This document shows positions 6,369 to 9,345 of a DNA stretch of 9,345 nt, in pieces. Both the position numbers and the translations under genes were made by a program. The stretch's first letter is position 1. Every line of letters begins with the position of its first letter. Under the pieces are notes generated by a model. The model was not told where the DNA came from, ran no database searches, and saw only the letters and a list, made by a program, of their open reading frames with translations. This stretch comes from Campylobacterota bacterium (GTDB lineage Bacteria > Campylobacterota > Campylobacteria > Campylobacterales > Sulfurovaceae): positions 1-9,345 of the forward strand of contig JAADEQ010000009.1 in the NCBI GenBank assembly GCA_013153345.1, in the 5' to 3' direction.

Positions 6369-7141
6369 TTAACCGCCTTTAATGCCTTTTCAAGCTCTTT
6401 AATTGTCTGCTCATATGAGTAGATATCAATATGGTTAGCCTCTTTAATTGTTGCTTTATATACAATTTTATCTTTTAGCTCATTTAATATATTCTCTATA
6501 CTCTTTTTTGGCACAATATTCTCATTCTCCACCAAAATAACAGCAACTTTTGCTTTAATATCCTTTGCCCACCTATTAGCCTCAAACTTATGCTTTACCA
6601 AATAATCTACTAATAAAAATGGATATCTAGCCTTAGCAATATTTACAATAGAGTCAATTGGAGTAATCAAAACTAACCCCTTAACAGGATTTTTTGAGGC
6701 TACATATATAGCAACTGCACTCCCCAAACTTCTTCCCACTACAATTGATGGATTATACTTTTTATATATCTCTTGCGCATATTTTAAAATAGTCTCCTCT
6801 GAAGGTTTGCCCAAAGAGTTTCCATATCCAGGATAGTTAAAGGCAATAAAATTAAAATCTTTAATCTTTGAAGCAACCATATCTAAAAACCAAATCACAT
6901 TACTACCATTTCCTCCAAAATATAAAACTAAAGGCGCTCCCTTTTTATTCTCTACCAATCCACCCTCTAATACAACCCCATCACTACTTTTAAACTCAAT
7001 CTTTTTAGCAATCTTTGGCTCAATCTTCTCAACCCTTTTTGAGTTAAATATCTTTTGCTCTTGAGTTGCATATAGATAATAGCTAATAACAATATATAGC
7101 CCAATAATTAACAAAAACATCTTTAATACAATTGATTTCAT
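6365..7141 (-). CDS. Membrane-anchored alpha/beta hydrolase with unusual catalytic acid
   Basis: A 258-residue serine hydrolase with the alpha/beta fold. Residues about 4-24 form a hydrophobic helix, an uncleaved-looking N-terminal anchor, so the catalytic domain probably faces the periplasm. LVLYFGGNGSN (71-81) supplies the oxyanion hole, FNYPGYGNS (101-109) is a typical loop, and GRSLG (136-140) is the nucleophile elbow with Ser138. The catalytic acid normally sits in a G..D.IVP motif. Here it reads ENENIVP (205-211), placing Glu207 where Asp is expected. His237 in EANHIDI completes the triad. The layout resembles YfhR/Bem46-type hydrolases, which are esterase-like enzymes with unclear substrates. 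The gene starts two bases after the kinase stop, with GAGGAG as ribosome site, and its stop overlaps the thioesterase start. Confidence 0.82.
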   Translation of the reverse strand: MKSIVLKMFLLIIGLYIVISYYLYATQEQKIFNSKRVEKIEPKIAKKIEFKSSDGVVLEGGLVENKKGAPLVLYFGGNGSNVIWFLDMVASKIKDFNFIAFNYPGYGNSLGKPSEETILKYAQEIYKKYNPSIVVGRSLGSAVAIYVASKNPVKGLVLITPIDSIVNIAKARYPFLLVDYLVKHKFEANRWAKDIKAKVAVILVENENIVPKKSIENILNELKDKIVYKATIKEANHIDIYSYEQTIKELEKALKAVK

Positions 7142-7143
7142 AT

Positions 7144-8376
7144 CTACTCCTCAATCACTATCTCAAATATATTTTGAGAGTTCTGTTTATCATATCTATA
7201 TCTAAATTTATATCCAAGCTTTTCAGATATATTAGAGACAATATATAGCCCCAAACCAAATCCCGTTGAGCGCTTCTCCTCTTGTGAAAAAGGCTCTGTA
7301 TAATAACTCAAATCATACTTTAGCCTCTCCCCTTTTGATTTTACTAAAATCTTATTTCCAACAACCTCAACCTTAGCAAACCTATCAGGACTATACTTTA
7401 TCGCATTATCAATTAGATTCTTTAAAATCAAAGCCAATAGAGACTTATCAGTAAAGAGCTCCAAATCTTTAGGATATCTAAACTCAAAATGCTTCTCATC
7501 TTTTAGAAGCATCTTTTTACTCTCTTCTAAAATCTCCTCTAAAGAGTAGTTATCTTTAACTGGCACAAAGCTATACATTGTAATTCTCTCAATTTGAGCC
7601 AGCTCCTCAATTAACTCATTCATCCTATCAATTGAGCGAATTAAAGCCCCCTTTGCCCTCTCATCCTCAACCGTCTCAGCAATAATTCTGCTAGTTGTAA
7701 TTGGAGTCCTTAGCTCATGCATAATATTTCTCATAAAGAGGTTTTTAGAGTTAATTAACTGCCTAATATGCTTTATTGCCTTATCAAAACTACTTGCAAT
7801 CTTTCCTATCTCATCACTTCCATAATCATTAATCTTAATATCCAAATTGCCTTGGGCAAACTGCTCTATCTTTTTATTAAGTCTCTTTAATGGAGTAACT
7901 TTCTTTAAAAGCATAATATAAATAGCAACCAATAACACAAAAAATATAGAGCCAACTACAAAAGCAATCTGAATCGCCTTATCTCCACTCTTATCTACTA
8001 ATAGATAGTTATACCCAATCATATCAACATAGATATAATATTTACCATCAACTTCAAATACCCTTACAATTGCCCTTCCATAATCATTTATCACCTCAAT
8101 TATAGTCTTTCCTCTATCCTCAATATCTCTTCTTGCCTTCTCAAGCTCTATTGGCTCTAGATTAAAATCATTAAAAAATTTATTTATCTTATAAGTAGGA
8201 GGGTCTTGGGCAAGATTATAAGCTAAAGTCTCAGATAGAAACTTTAGCTTTAAGATATCTTTACTCTTCTTATCCTCTTTATAGCTAGCAATGAAGATAA
8301 AAATAGTAATACCCATAATAATTAGGGCAATGGAGAAAATCATATTAATAAAAGCTGTAATGGAGATATTTTTCAA
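7144..8376 (-). CDS. Membrane sensor histidine kinase (ArsS/CprS-like)
   Basis: A 410-residue inner-membrane kinase. Membrane helix 1 covers about residues 8-30, a periplasmic sensor of about 100 residues lies at 31-133, and helix 2 covers about 134-157. A HAMP linker follows (about 158-210). The H box FMRNIMHELRTP places the phospho-accepting His at 220, and the N box LILKNLIDNAIKYSP is at 316-330. The glycine-rich ATP-lid motif GFGLGL is at 372-377. The usual DxGxG (G1) motif is absent: the region reads VKSKGERLKYDLSYYTEPF (about 345-363), similar to what I recall for ArsS/CprS kinases of Helicobacter and Campylobacter. The start is TTG (8376-8374), with GAGG eight bases before it. The next in-frame Met (residue 12) would cut into helix 1. 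It follows its response regulator by three bases. The signal sensed is unknown. Confidence 0.93.
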   Translation of the reverse strand: MKNISITAFINMIFSIALIIMGITIFIFIASYKEDKKSKDILKLKFLSETLAYNLAQDPPTYKINKFFNDFNLEPIELEKARRDIEDRGKTIIEVINDYGRAIVRVFEVDGKYYIYVDMIGYNYLLVDKSGDKAIQIAFVVGSIFFVLLVAIYIMLLKKVTPLKRLNKKIEQFAQGNLDIKINDYGSDEIGKIASSFDKAIKHIRQLINSKNLFMRNIMHELRTPITTSRIIAETVEDERAKGALIRSIDRMNELIEELAQIERITMYSFVPVKDNYSLEEILEESKKMLLKDEKHFEFRYPKDLELFTDKSLLALILKNLIDNAIKYSPDRFAKVEVVGNKILVKSKGERLKYDLSYYTEPFSQEEKRSTGFGLGLYIVSNISEKLGYKFRYRYDKQNSQNIFEIVIEE

Positions 8377-8379
8377 CCA

Positions 8380-9069
8380 CTACACCTCATCATCAATTAA
8401 CATATAGCCAATTCCCCTAACTGGCTTTATATAACTTCTATTTCCATCCACTTTTGAGAGCTTATTTCTAATACGACTAATAATTACATCAATATTTTTA
8501 ACTGAGCTCTCATCATCAATATGTTTACTATCATACAAAAGCTGCTCACGCGATAAAGCTGAATTTTTATTCTCAATTAAGAGCTCTAATACATCAAACT
8601 CAGCTGCAGTAAGCTCTAAAGGCCTACCTTTAAAGCGTATAGTATGACCCTTCTTATCCACCTCAAAGCTACCTTTTGGCTCCTCTTTTGGCTTTGAAAC
8701 AGCTGCTCTTCTTAAAATTGTCTTTATTCTAGAGACCAACTCCCTTGGGTTATATGGCTTTGGCATATAATCATCTGCACCTCTTTCTAACCCAATTACT
8801 TTATCTGTCAAATCAAGCCTAGCGCTAGAGATAATTATAGGAATATCAGACTTTTCCCTAATTTGAGTTACCACATCAAGCCCATCAATCCCAGGAAGAG
8901 TCAAGTCTAAAATAATAATATCAAACTTATTTTGAGTCAATAAAGATAACCCAATATATGGGTCCTCTGCACAAGTTGTCTGCATTCCATATTTTTTTAA
9001 ATATCCACTTAGAGCCATTAAAAGCTCTGGGTCATCCTCTATTATTAAGACCTGTATTGTATCATTCAT
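8380..9069 (-). CDS. OmpR-family response regulator (ArsR/CprR-like)
   Basis: A 229-residue DNA-binding response regulator with an N-terminal receiver (about 5-121) and a C-terminal winged helix (about 133-225). Acidic pocket residues Glu11, Asp12 and Asp13, phospho-acceptor Asp55 (ILDLTLPG), the SSA switch Ser near 82 and Lys104 in MPKPYNP are all present, so normal phosphorylation control is expected. The C-terminal part has ELTAAEFDVLELL, the recognition-helix segment VKNIDVIISRIRNKL (190-204) and the wing with RGIGYML. The receiver sequence closely recalls the ArsR (H. pylori acid response) and CprR (C. jejuni) regulators. It is co-transcribed with the downstream kinase. The ATG has AAGGA six bases upstream, overlapping the stop of the preceding gene. 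The targets are not known. No obvious direct-repeat operator was recognised. Confidence 0.95.
   Translation of the reverse strand: MNDTIQVLIIEDDPELLMALSGYLKKYGMQTTCAEDPYIGLSLLTQNKFDIIILDLTLPGIDGLDVVTQIREKSDIPIIISSARLDLTDKVIGLERGADDYMPKPYNPRELVSRIKTILRRAAVSKPKEEPKGSFEVDKKGHTIRFKGRPLELTAAEFDVLELLIENKNSALSREQLLYDSKHIDDESSVKNIDVIISRIRNKLSKVDGNRSYIKPVRGIGYMLIDDEV
8385..8388 (-). promoter_or_regulatory. Ribosome binding site for the TTG start of the kinase
   Basis: GAGG on the minus strand lies inside the last codons of the response regulator, eight bases before TTG 8376-8374. The in-frame TAG at 8382-8380 leaves only one codon (TGG) between stop and start, so no earlier start is possible. Confidence 0.6.
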
Positions 9070-9078
9070 CTTCCATCC

Positions 9079-9345
9079 TTAATCTTGGCACTCACTCTCT
9101 TCAAAAATAGATAGCTTACACCCTTCCTCTTTTTTATAATAGTTTACTGCAGGAGCTCTTTCTATCACCTCTTCTTGAGAACTGCTTTTACTATCCAACT
9201 CCTCTTTTATCCTATCACTCCCCACCCAAATATTATAGCTATTTTTTTCTTTTTTTATAGCAATAGGAATCTTAGAGATATCTAAACTCTTAGCAAAATA
9301 GTAAGCATTAATATCCTTAGCATCAATTACTCTATACTCAACCCC
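9079..9345 (-). CDS. C-terminal end of an unrecognised protein (cut by window edge)
   Basis: An open minus-strand reading frame enters at base 9345 and ends at TAA 9081-9079, giving the last 88 residues of a protein whose start lies outside the window. No Met occurs in the visible part. The first half looks folded: VEYRVIDAKDINAYYFAKSL, then IPIAIKKEKNSYNIWVG and DRIKEEL. The rest is a polar, acidic tail containing SKSSSQEE and ending CKLSIFEESECQD, with two Cys. I do not recognise the family. The alternating strand-like stretch with 'YNIWVG' loosely recalls SPOR-like repeats, but that is not supportable. Codon use matches its neighbours. Only nine bases separate it from the response regulator, whose ribosome site overlaps this stop, so it belongs to the same operon and may be functionally linked to the two-component system. 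Confidence 0.75.
   Translation of the reverse strand, partial: GVEYRVIDAKDINAYYFAKSLDISKIPIAIKKEKNSYNIWVGSDRIKEELDSKSSSQEEVIERAPAVNYYKKEEGCKLSIFEESECQD

Noticed and set aside
1..9345. Defence island, prophage, transposon or CRISPR content
   Set aside because: No transposase, integrase, nuclease, terminal inverted repeats or regularly spaced repeats were seen. Gene content, orientation and base composition are uniform across the window.

Overview
The window is a compact, visibly AT-rich stretch in which every supportable gene lies on the minus strand, so transcription runs from high to low coordinates. It suggests a member of the Campylobacterota (epsilonproteobacteria). Reasons are the low G+C, very short intergenic gaps, promoters with TATAAT-like -10 boxes and no clear -35, and a two-component pair of the ArsRS/CprRS type known from Helicobacter and Campylobacter. 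Frequent ATA (Ile) and AGA/AGG (Arg) codons would fit a thermophilic vent lineage, but that is only a weak inference.

In order of transcription: (a) the C-terminal end of an unrecognised protein (9345-9079), then an OmpR-family response regulator, a membrane histidine kinase, a membrane-anchored alpha/beta hydrolase, a PaaI-like hotdog thioesterase and an M20D amidohydrolase (HipO type). Gaps between them are 9, 3, 2, -4 and 37 bases, so this is probably one operon, with a possible extra promoter before the amidohydrolase. (b) After a weak terminator and a TATAAT box set almost at leaderless distance, a two-gene unit: a GCS2/YbdK-type glutamate-amine ligase followed by a gamma-glutamyltransferase without a signal peptide. 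(c) After another weak terminator and a second TATAAT promoter, a MoxR AAA+ ATPase, a DUF58 protein and the start of a DUF4381-like membrane protein. This is the front of a classical MoxR/DUF58/VWA (Bat-like) envelope operon that runs off the low-coordinate edge.

How the genes may work together: the two-component system probably senses an envelope or environmental cue, and the three hydrolases behind it share its transcript, though their substrates are unknown. The ligase and gamma-glutamyltransferase would respectively make and break gamma-glutamyl bonds. Both appear cytoplasmic, which is unusual for Ggt and makes a small intracellular gamma-glutamyl module possible. MoxR, DUF58 and DUF4381 form a chaperone-like complex at the inner membrane.

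I see no mobile element, CRISPR array, tRNA, rRNA or integration scar, and no intergenic stretch longer than about 100 bases. I did not find a clearly new system. The best leads are the intracellular ligase/Ggt pair with a non-canonical Ggt active site, the DUF58 protein with a degraded metal site, and the kinase that lacks a standard G1 box.
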